Assembly (NCBI RefSeq): GCF_000264905.1
Contig: NW_006763134.1
Coordinates: 714,336-778,335 of the forward strand
Reading direction: 5' to 3'
Source of the DNA: Stereum hirsutum FP-91666 SS1
Lineage: Eukaryota; Basidiomycota; Agaricomycetes; Russulales; Stereaceae
Length of the DNA stretch: 64,000 nt
Below the pieces are notes generated by a model that was given only the letters and a program-made list of their open reading frames with translations, ran no database searches and had not been told where the DNA came from. Below are positions 1 through 12,400 of this stretch, piece by piece (position 1 is the first letter of the stretch; the number at the start of each line of letters is the position of its first letter). Both the position numbers and the translations under genes were made by a program.

Positions 1-59
1 TCCGTCGAATCAACTCACTGTTTCTAGCATCCCTCCGAAGCTGATATCTCATGATATAG

Positions 60-401
60 ATTGCTGTTCGAGAAGCGTACACGGAGCTGAAGAGGCAGTT
101 CATAAGACACATGCACGAGTGCATTAAGGACAACCGCGTCTCCTCCGAACTCCAGACCGACCATCGCGCATGGGCACTTATCTCATACAGGATCACATAC
201 GATCCCACATACAGCCAGTACCGTGAGATTTGCTGGACCGAGAATGCGCAACCAGCGTTGGATGGGGTGTGGAGTCAGGAGAGTCTAGCCAAAGAAGACG
301 AAGCAAGCGATGAAGACGGATTGTTGCCCGAGCTGGAACTTCGTTACAGTTACCCTTGGTTATTCGTCGACGATCTGACGTGTTGGCTTCAATCTCCTTG
401 A
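60..401 (+). CDS. RNA-dependent RNA polymerase, C-terminal exon (partial)
   Basis: This is the last exon of a gene that enters from the left edge. A tatag acceptor ends at 59 and the frame is open from 60 to the stop at 401. The peptide starts IAVREAYTELKRQ, contains HRAWALISYRITYDPTY in the middle and ends near RYSYPWLFVDDLTCWLQ. This resembles the C-terminus of eukaryotic cellular RNA-dependent RNA polymerases of RNA silencing, which carry an AWY-x-TY-x-P-x-Y element and later an SFPW-x3-D-x-L element. The catalytic DLDGD loop would lie upstream, outside the window, so the call rests on the tail alone. The stop is only 71 bp from the stop of the convergent cyclo-ligase gene. Confidence 0.55.
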   Translation: MAVREAYTELKRQFIRHMHECIKDNRVSSELQTDHRAWALISYRITYDPTYSQYREICWTENAQPALDGVWSQESLAKEDEASDEDGLLPELELRYSYPWLFVDDLTCWLQSP

Positions 402-472
402 TTATATTCCACCGTGAATCTATGTTGTCTTGATGGATTCTATTGACATTGGCACCACCGTCGTATCTGGGA

Positions 473-1570
473 TTATAAATTTATAGTTCCACTCTGGAAC
501 TCGTCCCTCAGACCAGGATTCATTATCATCTCGTCCGGGGTGACGATGCAGTCGACCTTCCAATCCCACTCACGCATGGGAACCTCGCCTGGTTCTGGAA
601 GGATTTGTTCTCGAAGTGCGAGAGCAACTGCAAGAGAAGATGAAAGCGGTCAACAGCAAGAATTTCGAGAACTTTTTATGTGGAGACAGTGATACACAGG
701 AAGCACGCCGCACCTGTAAGTGGAGGGTGTGGATGTGTCTCCGCATAGGCTGACAGGAAGCGATCATAATACCCCTTCCCATGTCCGAGTCGCGACCTAG
801 AGAGGTCAAACGCAACTCCTAGATAGGCCGCAAAGTCAGGTTTAAGTTATTGCGTGAAATGTGAGAACAAGAGGACCGTGACCGACCAGGCACGAAGATC
901 ACGTCAAGATGCGCACTATCCCTCAAGACTATAGAATAGACATCATCAGTCAAACGCAAACCGCTCATCCTCTCCAGACTGACCAGTTATTCGTGACTCC
1001 CCATTGCTGCGTATATCATCTGGTTCTTTCATTCCCCATGCATGCCTGGGCATTGTCTCCAGATCTTCCGTGCCATATACTTTCAATAGATCCATTTTGC
1101 CCTTCTCGGACTTGTCCATCTTTGGTACAAACAAGGTCTTTCCTGATGGTTCAGAAGTCGTTCATCAATCGATGTCCTTTGCCAATGCCGTGAACGGATC
1201 AAGAGAGAAGAGGAGTGAGAGAGTGTAGCATTATACCGTCTGTCACAATCCTTGATACCAGTAATCCAGTGTCAACCTCTGCAGTTGGCATGTTTAAAAA
1301 GCACGAAACACTGTTACAACGCCGAAAGAAGGGAGCAGAGAGAATGCGGTTTGCGATAGCTTCTGCTGTTCATATCGCAAAGGGTAATCCCGGTTAACTC
1401 TCGCTCTATCAGGCTATGAAAGGGCATAACGCCAGATGACGATGGAGGAACATGAATGGTGGCATACACTGTACCCTGATATTCTCTGCGGTCAAGCCCC
1501 TCAGTTTGGTAGTCACTGATTTTCGGATCGCGTTCTTCTGCGCCAGCACGACTGCGGCCGAAACGGCCAT
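473..1570 (-). CDS. 5-formyltetrahydrofolate cyclo-ligase (MTHFS)
   Basis: Converts 5-formyl-THF plus ATP to 5,10-methenyl-THF, a cytosolic or mitochondrial step of one-carbon metabolism. Six exons can be read on the minus strand: 1570-1468, 1365-1237, 1142-984, 928-887, 818-714 and 627-473. Their phases close exactly to 230 residues, the family's usual length. Family landmarks appear in order: an N-terminal AQKNAIRKSV helix, PTAEVDTG, KTLFVPKMDKSEKGKM, LKVYGTEDL, WGMKEP, LDVIFVPGVAFD, then the glycine loop SRLGHGKGYYDRFL and the late WKVDCIVTPDEMI. The ATG at 1570 was chosen because further upstream the frame offers only a TTG. It diverges from the PIG-P gene across about 360 bp. Confidence 0.92.
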
Positions 1571-1933
1571 TTTCTTGTGAATTTCCTCCTTCGCACTCAA
1601 GGACGCGTCGAGTTTAGGGTATGCTGAGACTTGTTAGGCGAATAGTATGGTGGCGACAGCCACAGCACTGACTATCGCTGTGCTATGTAGTCAATGTGGT
1701 CGGTTGGATGGAATAGGGCGAAGAAATTTCGAAAGAGTGGCGGGGCGTAAATCAGTCCAATACGTCAATTCCGATCGCTTGGCGGGCGGAGTTTCAAATT
1801 GGTCACTCGCTTTCCGAGTGGTCGCCACCGCTACGCAGCTTACAATTGGCCAACATCAACCTACAAGTGGCACTCCAGTGGAGGTCAAACATATTCCGTG
1901 ATCTAAAGCTCTGGACCCAAGCGTTGGATATCC
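1571..1933. promoter_or_regulatory. Shared divergent promoter, MTHFS / PIG-P
   Basis: This 363-bp spacer separates two start codons that point away from each other, so it must hold both promoters. An ACGCGT hexamer, the MluI cell-cycle box core, lies at 1603-1608, 33 bp upstream of the MTHFS ATG. I see no coding sequence. Confidence 0.4.
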
Positions 1934-2669
1934 ATGTCCTCACCATCCTCAGCCGATCTTCCAACATCTCCAATCGCGCCACTAGCCCCATTCCCCCCTC
2001 TACCACCCGCCGAGTATCGTTCCCGCGCGCCCGAGTTTTACGGCTTCGTCGCCTGGACGTCCACCTCTATTATATTCGTGGTCTACCTTCTCTGGGCCCT
2101 TCTTCCTGACGAGGTGATTTTGTGGCTGGGTGTGGACTGGTACCCCAATCGGTTGGTTCCCTTGTTATCCGTTCACTCTCCAAGTTTCTGCCAGTGGCGG
2201 AGATGTCATGCTGATCTTAGTGAAAGAAATATGCTGAAGTATTTTCCGTAGGGAATGGGCACTACTAGTACCTTCATGGCTGTGTATTGTTGCTCTTTTG
2301 ACATACTTCACGTATTTCGCCATGGCCCTTCGCGGTACCCCGTCATTCAACGACCTTCGTACAATCACCGGTGAGCCTTCTCTATCCATCAGTGTAGTTA
2401 GTGACCGACAAATCTTATCTATTATACTAGACTCGAAGGCTCTTTATCCCGGAACTGGTCTCCGTGCCAGCGAAGGTCAACAAGATATTTCCGGAAGGGA
2501 ACGAGGACCTCAAGCATATGCGAAATTTGCGTCCCCTGGTGTCATTCCTGAGGCATATGATATACCTATTGGTATATTGAACGATGTACTGTACGGACAT
2601 CGTGGAGCATCTCGCCAGCGACCGGCAAGATCTGCTTCGAATAATAAAGAGCGCTCTGGGCCGGCATGA
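1934..2669 (+). CDS. PIG-P / GPI19, subunit of GPI-N-acetylglucosaminyltransferase
   Basis: Subunit of the ER complex that transfers GlcNAc from UDP-GlcNAc to phosphatidylinositol, the first step of GPI-anchor synthesis. Exons 1934-2151, 2252-2370 and 2431-2669 close in phase to 191 residues. After a proline-rich lead comes the PIG-P signature: APEFYGFVAWTSTSIIF, LLWALLPDEVILWLG, then W-Y-P-N-R-E-W-A followed by a second hydrophobic helix (LLVPSWLCIVALLTYFTYF). The C-terminal box IPEAYDIPIGILNDVLYG is also characteristic of the family. The second intron is 60 nt and lacks an in-frame stop, so retaining it would insert 20 residues. Confidence 0.93.
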
Positions 2670-2819
2670 AGTCCATCAAACTCTCATGGTGCATACTAAA
2701 AGTCCTCATAACTCTGGATTGCATGCGACACGAGAATGATTGGGCGCCTTTACATAGGGCTATGTTCGCCCATACTTGTTACCAGTACCCTCGAGAGACC
2801 AGTCATCGATACAAACCGT

Positions 2820-3232
2820 TCATTCGGAGGCCGCGCTGCCTTGGATATCGTTGTTCATGGTCTGCGGAAACTCACTCAGTCCGTCGTATTCATTGACACC
2901 GTACTTCCCCAGTGCATTGGTGTGTGTTTCGTACTTGAGGGAATGCCCATTGTCCTCGATGCGTTTATCACTCGGTGGCAGCCCTGCCTCCCGTCCCTCC
3001 CGTGATACTTGACGCCCGTACCTGACGAGCGCCTTATACTGGCAGCCATAGCCTCGAATATTTGCCCTTGTCGCCAGCGCTCACCAGCGGGCACAATATA
3101 AGATCCGTCGGCCGCATCTCTTCCTATACATGAAACTCCTCGCAAGCATACAGCTCTTGCCTCATCACACCCCACTCGCCACCAGTGAGAGGCGGGAATG
3201 CTTCCTTGGCGCGGGATGCTATCTACATGCAT
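2820..3232 (-). CDS. Unrecognised coding remnant or small gene
   Basis: Two minus-strand stretches look coding, although no single frame covers them. The upstream one (about 3220-3150) reads KEAFPPLTGGEWGVMRQEL and then YACEEFH before a possible GT donor. The downstream one, ending at the stop at 2820, reads YGCQYKALVRYGRQVSREG, SDKRIEDNGHSLKYET and finally LSEFPQTMNNDIQGSAASE. The change of frame fits an intron of about 80-100 nt. I cannot name the family or a confident start; the upstream frame is stopped by TAG at the probable exon boundary. It lies between PIG-P and a DUF6533 gene, both on the other strand. It could be a decayed gene. Confidence 0.3.
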
Positions 3233-3374
3233 GCTGTCTACTCGAGTCGCCCGAGCACTTGAGCTCTATTAGAGTCCGAGAGTCCGAACTATGGAAAAAA
3301 TATAAATATAGGACCTCCATCGTGGTCGGCGATAATGTACCTCATGTGAGCACCTGGGGACAGTGACACTCCAA

Positions 3375-5155
3375 ATGGATCTCACCGCACAAGATTTCTT
3401 TGCGCTTCAGCTCTGGTACGTGTTCACCCACCGCATTCCCTGTCGTGACTTCTAACTCGTTCATTGCCAGGATAATCAATAATTATGCTATACTCTCAGC
3501 CAACGGTGCGAACTTTCTTCTTGTCGCCACGCCACTCTACTGAGGTTTCCATGCATAAAGTCATCTGGACTATCGACTTCATCACCACTCTCCCCGCTGA
3601 GGTCGAGTTCATCTGGTCGAGCAGGCTGACCGCATGCTCTTTCGTCTTCCTGCTCAACCGATATGCATATCTGCTACATATCGTGTTTCAGGTGATGACT
3701 ACACTTACCACTGGTGCCAGCTTGAGCGATCGGTGAGAGAACATCTGGAGCTGACGTTCATAGGCATGCCTGATTGGAATCGAACAGAACCTGTGCGGCT
3801 TTGGGATATGCTCAGGAGATGTCCGTAATCATAGCCATCGCCACGACTGGAGGTGAGTCTTCTCTGTAATTAGACTGCTGCTTGTCTCACAAGAGGACGT
3901 GTCCAGTCTTGATCTCACAGAGAGTATATGCGATGTGCGGGAGAAAAAAGTCGATCATCTGGATATCCGCCACTTGCATCGGAATCCGATTTGGCCTTGA
4001 TATATACGTTCGTCATGACTATTACCGTCCCGTTTCATGCAGAACCTATCCATTGAGCTTTGGAACAATAGGTCGGCATCATCCAACAAAAGTCTCTGTC
4101 TACTGCAGAAACCAAGTACTCAGCATACTCGCGATGCATTTTCGAGAACCCAAACCCAACATGGTTAGCAGCGTGAGTGGCATGTCTCTCATTACCTCGG
4201 CATCTACTGATATCCTGCCTACCTATTACAGCTGTGAGCTTTTCCCGCGCTTTCAGCATACCCGCGTCTGATTGCATATTCAATATATAGGCCTACAGCT
4301 CGTCGTACCAGCAGTCGCCATCGCATTCGACATCTTCGTCGTCACGATGACGCTCAAGAAATGCACACGTCACTTCTTCGAAATGCGTAAAGTCCGTCAA
4401 TTCAGCTTGACGCAGCTGCTTCTTCGTGACGGTGTGTTTTCAGAACATCCATCAAATACCATAAGCTTTTTCTGACCTGTCTGAAGGCCTCATGTACTTT
4501 TTGTTAGTGCGAATGAGTGCTGCGTGCGATCTCTCCTTCTAATCAGGTCTACGACAGCGTCATGTTAGCAATAGGTTTTATCTCAGCAGGAACCGGAATC
4601 GTGAGCTCCCATACATGGCCCATCGGCCTCATTGATCGCTCTAATCGTATTCCGCCATCAGGTATCCTTGGCCGTGGGTGGAAATGTATGTCCCCGTCAT
4701 TCTCGTGTTACACTCCGATGCGACGGACCGCCACTGCTCACTCCTTGCTTCGATATATTTCACGCTAAACCAGTTATCGCCAGGACAATCAGCATTCTTC
4801 CACATCACCGTACCATTCTTTGACGCGTGAGTGTCCTGTCCTGTCCTGTCCTGCCGCGCAACCCTCACCTCCAATCACACCTCAATAACTCAACACACAT
4901 CCTTGTACTATCGCGGCCTGCACCATGGTCAGCTTACCGAACATCCTCATCGCCCGACTCGTCCTCAATCTCCGAACGTGCGCCTGCGCTCAGAACCACG
5001 GCCATACCACCAGACTCGGAAGTGCGGCCGTGCCCCGCGATACTGGCGAGCTCGAGTTCGTACAGAATATGAATGTCGCATCTTCGAATAGATTTGAGCG
5101 GTCGCAGGGATGGGTACCTGAGTCGAACTATAGTTGTTCTACCACAGGTGAGTGA
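3375..5155 (+). CDS. DUF6533-domain seven-helix membrane protein
   Basis: The gene has several short introns. The first exon (3375-3415, MDLTAQDFFALQLW) splices into a segment starting IINNYAILSANGANF. The DUF6533 hallmark follows: IDFITTLPAEVEFIWSS, then LTACSFVFLLNRYAYLL. Later exons give SVIIAIATTGVLISQRVYAM, a further helix, then VVPAVAIAFDIFVVTMTLKK and the conserved SLTQLLLRDG near helix six. The last exon ends with FSNILISR-like NILIARLVLNLRT and a polar tail. The family is abundant in Agaricomycetes and has no established biochemical role; the topology is receptor- or transporter-like. Some internal exon borders remain uncertain. A (TCCTG)4 tract at 4834-4853 sits in its last intron. 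Confidence 0.8.
4834..4853 (+). repeat. (TCCTG)4 microsatellite
   Basis: Four perfect copies of a pentamer lie inside the last intron of the upstream DUF6533 gene, just after the GT donor. Confidence 0.9.
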
Positions 5156-6517
5156 CTGGCGGCATCCTGCTCACTGTATTATAAGCACTGACTGTGTACA
5201 CCCGTACCGGTCATCACTGTTGTATAACTGCTATCAGTAGAGAGGGTGATGCAAGATGAACCGGCCGTAGTTTAGAGAGGTCAGATATGTATGTGATCAG
5301 TCCGATGCAGACGCACCCGCACTGTATAAACTCCCATTCCTCCCCTCTGATAGACTACGTCGCTTACTCTACGACTGTGGCGCTGCTCTAGAATAAAGAC
5401 GACTCTTTATCATCATTTGAGAACCAGTCAAACACCATGAGATAATCCATACTAGCAGTAAGCCCGTGCTCCGCACGGCATGTGCATAAGTATCGCACAG
5501 AATGCATTGATGTTATTTGATTTCAGAATACTAATTGTTCGGAGCTACGCCCTTCCCCTTGCTCGTCGAAGCTCCTGAGGATGACACTCAAGCCTGTTGT
5601 GTAGCAGAGCGTGTTTGATGTTTGACGACTGGGCACAAATTTACGCTTCTTCGCCTTCATTCAATTTTGCGTCTGCGTATCAGGCTCCATTAATTCTGAC
5701 TCAGGCGCCTCCCATAACATAGTAAGAGCGGATCATGCATGGGGAGAACCAGAACACTAAGCAGAGGGCGAAGAGGTAAGGATGAGGGAAGGAAGGACGT
5801 GAGATGATTAGGGACAACCGAGACGCAGACGCGCGGGAAAGGAAGGAGCCCAACTTGCCATAGGAGGAAAGTTTGCTTGCCATAAAAGGAACTTGACTAC
5901 ACCCCCACTCTAAATTAGTAGTTTAGATAGGACCAGCCTAAACCAGTAACATTCCCAAGCCACGAATAAATAACCACTACCAACTACGCACATACATCAT
6001 GATAGTAATATTACAGAATAAACAAGAATCATCATACTTATCCATAATCCGATCCGCTGCAGACGGTATCGTATTTATTGTGTTGTACAACAGACTCCGC
6101 ATTCTGTTACTTTTATAATAGGCGAGACGCATCAAGACCCAAGTAAGTAAAAGAACGGACCGCAGGAGTCGCAGACTCATAAGTAATAACATATGCATGC
6201 AGAGGCGGGAAAGAACGAAACCGGAGGAAAACCTAACATAAACACCAACGCACGGAGAGACCGACACGATATGAAATAAAGAGAGAAAGGCAAAACGAAA
6301 CGAACAATTACAACGAGCTCAATCTGCGAATAGCGACGAGAATAACAGCGATTATACAGCGGTAGTACACACAACAGCAAATGGGCAGATCCGAGAAAGA
6401 ACCTCATGTACAGAGATACGCAAATGCGAGATTATATCGACGAGCCCCAAGATACTTTATCTAAAATGACGATCGTGGCACAAGTGGCAAGTGACGGGAA
6501 CGGGAAGTAGACCCAGG
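5156..6517. other. Intergenic, convergent 3' regions
   Basis: About 1.36 kb between two converging genes. The right part (about 5880-6517) is AT-rich and fits the 3' UTR of the minus-strand zinc-finger gene. At 5467-5481 a short perfect hairpin (CCGTGC, 3-nt loop, GCACGG) is visible. I see no convincing coding sequence. Confidence 0.5.
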
Positions 6518-9463
6518 TCAGTTGTAGGCCCAGAATCCCGGAACAGGCCCAGGCATACGGCCTTTCCACTACGGACATCAACCAAAGCCATCATCATCAG
6601 CGTCTGGATTGAAGCATAATACAACCTAGCCTAGGAACTCACCTGAGTAGGATGATAGGAACAATTCACGGCGAAGTCCTGACCATGCTCCCCATCCACC
6701 TCCATTCCTCTCGGAACACTCTCTTCCTCATCAGCACTCTCCTCATCCTCTCCGTCCCTCACAACCCTCATCCCGAACCCAACGCTCCAGTCATACTCGC
6801 CCATCCCACAATATGTTCCACACTCCTCCCTCGTCATCTTCTCTGCATACTGTCCGCCAGTCTTCAACCACTCCGCATTACTCCATCCCGCCAGACTCTT
6901 GGGAATCCATGCCGTCGCCGTTGCAGTGACCGTCAACACACCCTCAAGCTCGCCATTCTCCCCATTCGACACACCACTCCTCCGCTTCAAATCCTCATCC
7001 GACCGACTTCGACTCCTCATCCGCATCCGCGTACTCGCAGACGTCCTCCCCAACAACGTCCCTACGGACCCTGTGCGAGTCCGAGTCGACCTCGACGTCC
7101 CAAACAACTTCCCAAAATGATGACCCGCATCCCTCACATTCTTCACCACCCCAAACGGGCTCGGCCACTGGCTCAAAGGCGGGAAATTCGAGGCGGCAGA
7201 CGGAGACTCGGGATCATTTTGCTCCGACTTGAGCGCTGGGAGGCCGTGCTTGGAATCGGAGGCGGAAGTGGAGGTGGCGAGACGAGAGATCATCGGTGAT
7301 GGGGATGAAGAGCCGGTTCGGATCGTCAGAGGCGAGGTCAACAACGTCCGTTTCCGCGTCCTCAACGGAGGACCCTCGATCGCTCTCGGCGGTGATGAGG
7401 CAGTTTCGGTGGCAAAAGGTGACGCGACGTCGTCTTCGTCCTCCATCGACAATCCAGGCGAGCCAGAGATCTCCTTCGACTTGGACCTGAACAGAGCAGA
7501 GAATGCATCTGTCTTGCAGTTCTTGCGCGGTATCGGCGTCGTCTCTGGGAAATCTGGCAGTCCGTGCGTGCGTAGGTGACGCTTCGCGTTCGAACGCACA
7601 GCGAACGATTTATCGCATCCGTCGACCGGGCACTCGAACGCTGTAAGCAAGCGAATAACGGCGTCAGTTATGTTCGCTTGATAGACGGTTGTTCATGCGG
7701 AGTTCAGACACCTACGTTTAGCTCCAGTATGCGTGTTCATATGCGTGTCCCTCCCGCTCGGCCTCGGGAATGTCTTTTTGCAGAAATAACATTGATGCAT
7801 CTTCGGCGGCTTCTTCAGCATCCCACGTCTCTTCCGACTGATCAAGTCCATCGCCGTCAGTGGCATGTCTGAGATACGGGAGGGACCGGGCGCGGGAAGA
7901 GCGGGCGAAGGCAGTGACACAACGTCGATCGAGGGACGACGAGAGTGTATTCCGTTCGAGTCGGACATGACATGGGAATCTGAGTCGGTGTATGTTGAAG
8001 CTTGAGCTTGGACCTTGGCCTCGGAGTATGGAGGAATCTCTGGTGAACCGGCGTCTGAGTGAGAAGATGTATAGAACGAGTCCGAGGAGGCCTGGCTACT
8101 CGGAAAGATGAATGGTTGGTCGGACGGGTATGAACTCGAGGCCTGAGTATCCTGACTGCTGGGAAAGACGAAAGGTTGGTCCAAGGGGTCCGATGACGAG
8201 CCGATGTCCGCGGCGGAAGGTGAAGCTTGAGAGACCTGAGATAACGAAGGAGGAGAAGAAAGTCCTGTTCCGGATACGGCATGAGAAAATCCGAAGTTGG
8301 TAGACCCAGGATTAGATATCGGTGACGTCCCCGAGGGTGAGTCCGAGCCGTAGTTCTGAGGGACAGGGTTGGCACTGATCGTGCAGCCGTTGAGAAGGCT
8401 CTGATCTGACGCTGTGACGGAGTTCGAATTTGAAGAGGTGTGGGCGCGTGAGATGTCCATGAGATGCGACGTCTGAGACAGAGACGAAGGTGGTGGTTGT
8501 GTGGGTGTATCATCGCTAGAGAAAGTGAGGAAAAGAAAGACGAGGTAGTAAGTATTCAGTCAAAACATACGCAAATGGACGTTGAAAAACAGACCTCATA
8601 GACAGAAACTTCGGCGGTGAACGCCTCTGAGGTGTTGGCATAAACAGCTCCGGTGAGGACGACGCTGGTCCCTCCGTCGACGTCGACGACAAGGCGAAAC
8701 TCGCGTCATAAGATCCCGATGAGGCAGGGTACGTCGCAGACATCGGCGCCGACGACGTCGCAGAGTTGTAGGGGTCGCAGTAGCTCTCAGGCTCCATGGC
8801 TGAAGGAAGTGGCGCGGCGTAAGCCCAGTTCGGCATGAATGACGACGGCAAGTCTAAGGGGGACCACTCGACGGTGGTTGGCGGCTGGTGGAAGTTATGC
8901 TGGGCGCACTCGGATGAGTCCGGTACGACGATGCTGAGCTGTGGTCTCTGCGTAGAAGTCACGGGCGCAGGGAGTTTGCTTGCTGAGAAGAGTACAGAGG
9001 CGAGATTATCGAACGTATGAGTGTCTGCGTCAGTCGTCCCCGAGTTATAACTCGGCGAGGGGCCTGCCACTTCGGCATGCTGGGATGGAGACGCGGCATG
9101 CATGGTGTCAAACCATGGCTGAGGATGGAAGAAAGTGTCGGTGGACTGAGAGTCATGATTAGGAACCGGTTGTGGCGCCGACTGGGTGAAATCCTGGCGT
9201 GGCCCGGAAAGCGCCGAGGATGGATGTACGAACGTGTCGTAGTACTCGTAATCGGGCTGGATATACGACTCGGAGTTTTGGACCGAGGCATGGTGAGGAG
9301 AACGATGACCTTGCTGGGTAGAAGTAGAATCTGGAGGAGACTCAGAAGGAGGAGAGGATGCCGAAGGAGGCGAAGGATAAACGAGTTCGCCCATGATACT
9401 ATCGGTGGAGTCCGAATCCTGGGTGGGTGGCGAAACGTATTGCTGGTGGGCGGTATACTCCAT
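6518..9463 (-). CDS. C2H2 zinc-finger transcription factor
   Basis: Likely a nuclear DNA-binding regulator. Four exons (9463-8571, 8515-7716, 7640-6643, 6568-6518) close in phase to 913 residues. The first 500 or so residues are low-complexity Ser/Pro/Gln/Tyr-rich, like an activation region. Two tandem C2H2 fingers follow: CYFCKKTFPRPSGRDTHMNTH, then the canonical linker HTGAKPFE, then C-x4-C DGCDKSF...KRHLRTH. The linker is completed by splicing at 7716/7640, which supports the model. The C-terminal part has a Ser-rich stretch and a conserved-looking WIPKSLAGWSNAEWL. The last exon is inferred from a consensus donor CAG|GTGAGT at 6643; if it is not spliced, the protein stops at 6631. The start is the first ATG; an in-frame TTG lies 12 nt upstream. 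Targets cannot be inferred. Confidence 0.88.
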
Positions 9464-12400
9464 GGAGGGTATCAACGTTCGGTATCAAGCGTACGTATGA
9501 ACGTGAGAACGAGTTTCAAAGCGAGCCTAGAGACACAAAAGCCAGAGAGCCGGGCCAGCGACGTGAATGATGCTTAGTCACAAAAATAGACCAGAAGCAC
9601 CGAGAAGGATATCTGGCTCGAACTGTGCAAGAGCGTATTCACGACTGCCAGGTAGACCATCGAAGTGCACTCTCGCCACACAACACTCTCATGAGCTGAG
9701 CAGAGGTGACTCGAGTGGGAGAGTGATGGGCCACATGAGAGTTATGACTACAGTCTAGCACATCCAGATATCGGTACGAGGAGGAGGACGTACTATTGGA
9801 GCGGACTGTGAGCTGGAGGCAGGCTAGCCGGAGGCGAAAGGGGAGGGGGAGTCATTCCTGGAATGTGCGATAGGATTATATACATACCCATCTTCGTTTA
9901 TGGACACTACTGCCCTCCACGGCGTACCCGGAAAGGAAGGCTGTCGTCAGCAGGCAGTTCGGGCTCGGGCTCCGGCCAGGCGTGGTATTGTAATCACCAA
10001 GGAGCGGCTTTTGACATGGGCATAGGCATCACCACATCGCTCGATCGAGCGTTCCTTCTCCCTCTTTCGCACAGACGACGCAAATATAACGTCACGTCCA
10101 TCTCCACGGCAAGCTCTCGTGTGACCGTACCGCGAATAGTATTGCCTTCAAGCAGCGTGAATGCATAAAAGTAGAGGGATAAAGGTCACCGAAGAGGACT
10201 GGCGTTGCGCCACGATGATGATGAACGCCTTTGTGGCGCAACACGGCTCCAAGTTCGTTCAATGTAGTAACTCGCCTCTCCGGTCCGGACCATGCAGAAC
10301 CAACACACTGGCGCAGAAGTGCAGACACAATGCAGATCATCTCGAGAAGCATCGATCCTGAAGAGGTCCATCACGATCTCTCTGCCACGAACATACATCC
10401 GATGTTTCTCAACTCAGTCGAAGACCTGCCACCGGCAATTAATCTCCCAGATCGACCCCTCCGGCGTATAGGACGAGGTCGTCGAGGACTTGAAGGTGAC
10501 AACTCTGCGGGGCTCGTGGAGCAAGTAGTTGATATTGATGAAGGTTGAGTTGGGGACATTACGCCGCTAGGAGCATACTCCTTCTGTCAGCGGTCGTAAC
10601 GAGGCTTCTCAGCATGGTGACACAGAGTTTGAGGTTAAAGGCTGCTAGATATCCTAGCCTCTGCATGTGCATCATCAAGCCCAAACTCGAAGAAAGTTAT
10701 GTGTACCCCGTATTTAAGGACTCACCTCTCCACTGGCATGCGGTCCTTGTGTACCTCAGGTTCTGAGCGGGCTGGACTTGTAACTCGAATCGAATCAGGC
10801 CGTGTCGCCTAGCGTATCACTTCCCTGCCTCGAATGGGAGGAAAGAGAAGCCAAAGAAAGGTATTCGGCAACCTCGGGGGACATGTGAGCACATTGAACA
10901 CCGTTGAATGAGGAAAAAGAACTCACAAGCCGACAGCACCACGGTCTCTTCAATACTAAAAACAAGGTTGTCGATATTGAAATAATTAAATGGATCTGAA
11001 GAAATGAACAAGTTGCTGTTGTCGCTGTCAGCTCCCTGTCGACGTCCAGTTCAAATCTGCCAATCTAACTCCGGAAAATCTCGCCTTATGGCCCGATATC
11101 AGAATCTGAACAGAAACACGGCCCCCGACGCCAGCCTGCGGGTAATTCTGTGAATGCCTCGGCAGTCACCCGTTGTAGAATGTCGAGATTCGTGGCCAGA
11201 AACCACCGTTCCATTCGATTGCCTAAGTACCTCGCCCGAGGGCCCCACAACGCCCCACCACCTTTGCTTCGATGTCCAACGTCCAACATCCAACGCTCCA
11301 ATACAGGCCTCTAGTGGCTCCTTTGCGCCAAAACCGTTGATGTATGCATATGTCTTTCGAGGTACTGTACTTACCAGTCCTCGGGATCACACCGTCACAA
11401 CAAGGACGGAAAATCTGGGACACGAAGCAGCGTGCGAGTGCATTGCGTCCGTTATCTCCGCACCTCGGAGCGATAATGAGTTGCTGTTGGAGTGTTCTGT
11501 GAGAAGCAAGGGAGAAGTCAGTAAGGAGGCATCAGCTCGCGAGCTTGTTTGAAGAGCGCAATCGACTGAGTGACTGACTGGAAGGCAGGAATTGCACAAC
11601 GGCTTGGAAGACGACGCGTTGGGCTTGAAGCTTGAAGCATGATGGGAAAATGACGTACGATCGTGGCGGTCACCGGCCAATGTTCACATCGATGATGCTG
11701 TGTCAGCGTAAATATACGATGAAGAAGCAAAGTCCGTGATCTAGAGGTCGCAATCGCGTCGATGAACCATGATGGTGTCTGTATCTGGACAACGCCACGG
11801 CAGGACGCAACACTGAAAGAGAAGCACAACTTCCATGAGCCCAGAAAAAAACAGAGAGACAGATCAACCCAGAACGAATCACTATAACCTTTCGGGAAAA
11901 GAAAAACACCGTAAGTAAAACCCGTCTGAAATTTGAACCATCGGAAGTCGTCGTGATCACTGATCTCGAGCTCGTCAGATAGACAAGAGCCATCAGTGCT
12001 CAGTAGCATCCGGGATTTGGACTCGGAGCTCGAACACTGACACCGACATGTAGAATTGATACACCGTGCTCGGCCGCCGGGACCCTCGATTTTTCTTGAG
12101 ATTCGAGAATTGAGATCAGTCGGGACTGTATTAGATATAGACAGACATGTTGGATGTTATTGAGAACCGGATATTCGTCCCGACTACTGAGTTGCATTCT
12201 GAGGAGAGGCTGAAGATGACCGGTCTAAGTTGAAATGCGACCGAATGAAGCGCATTCCGGAAGACTTGTGATGGCCTATACAGTAGAAAATAAGGTTGGT
12301 CGTCAAGAGATTTGAATGAGAAGTACTGCATATGACACTGACTTGCCTGTGTTTGCGTGGATCTCCAGCTCGGATGCTGAGTACTTCAGTCTGCTCTTGC

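Noticed and set aside
1603..1608. ACGCGT near the MTHFS start as a cell-cycle box
   Set aside because: A lone hexamer is expected about every 4 kb by chance; kept only as a remark in the promoter entry.
6652..7299. Plus-strand frame of 215 codons
   Set aside because: It is antisense to the third exon of the zinc-finger gene, whose minus frame has a C2H2 finger and closing splice phases.
10204..10242. 10-nt inverted repeat GTTGCGCCAC / GTGGCGCAAC
   Set aside because: Too short to stand out in 64 kb, and it has no gene boundary or element next to it.
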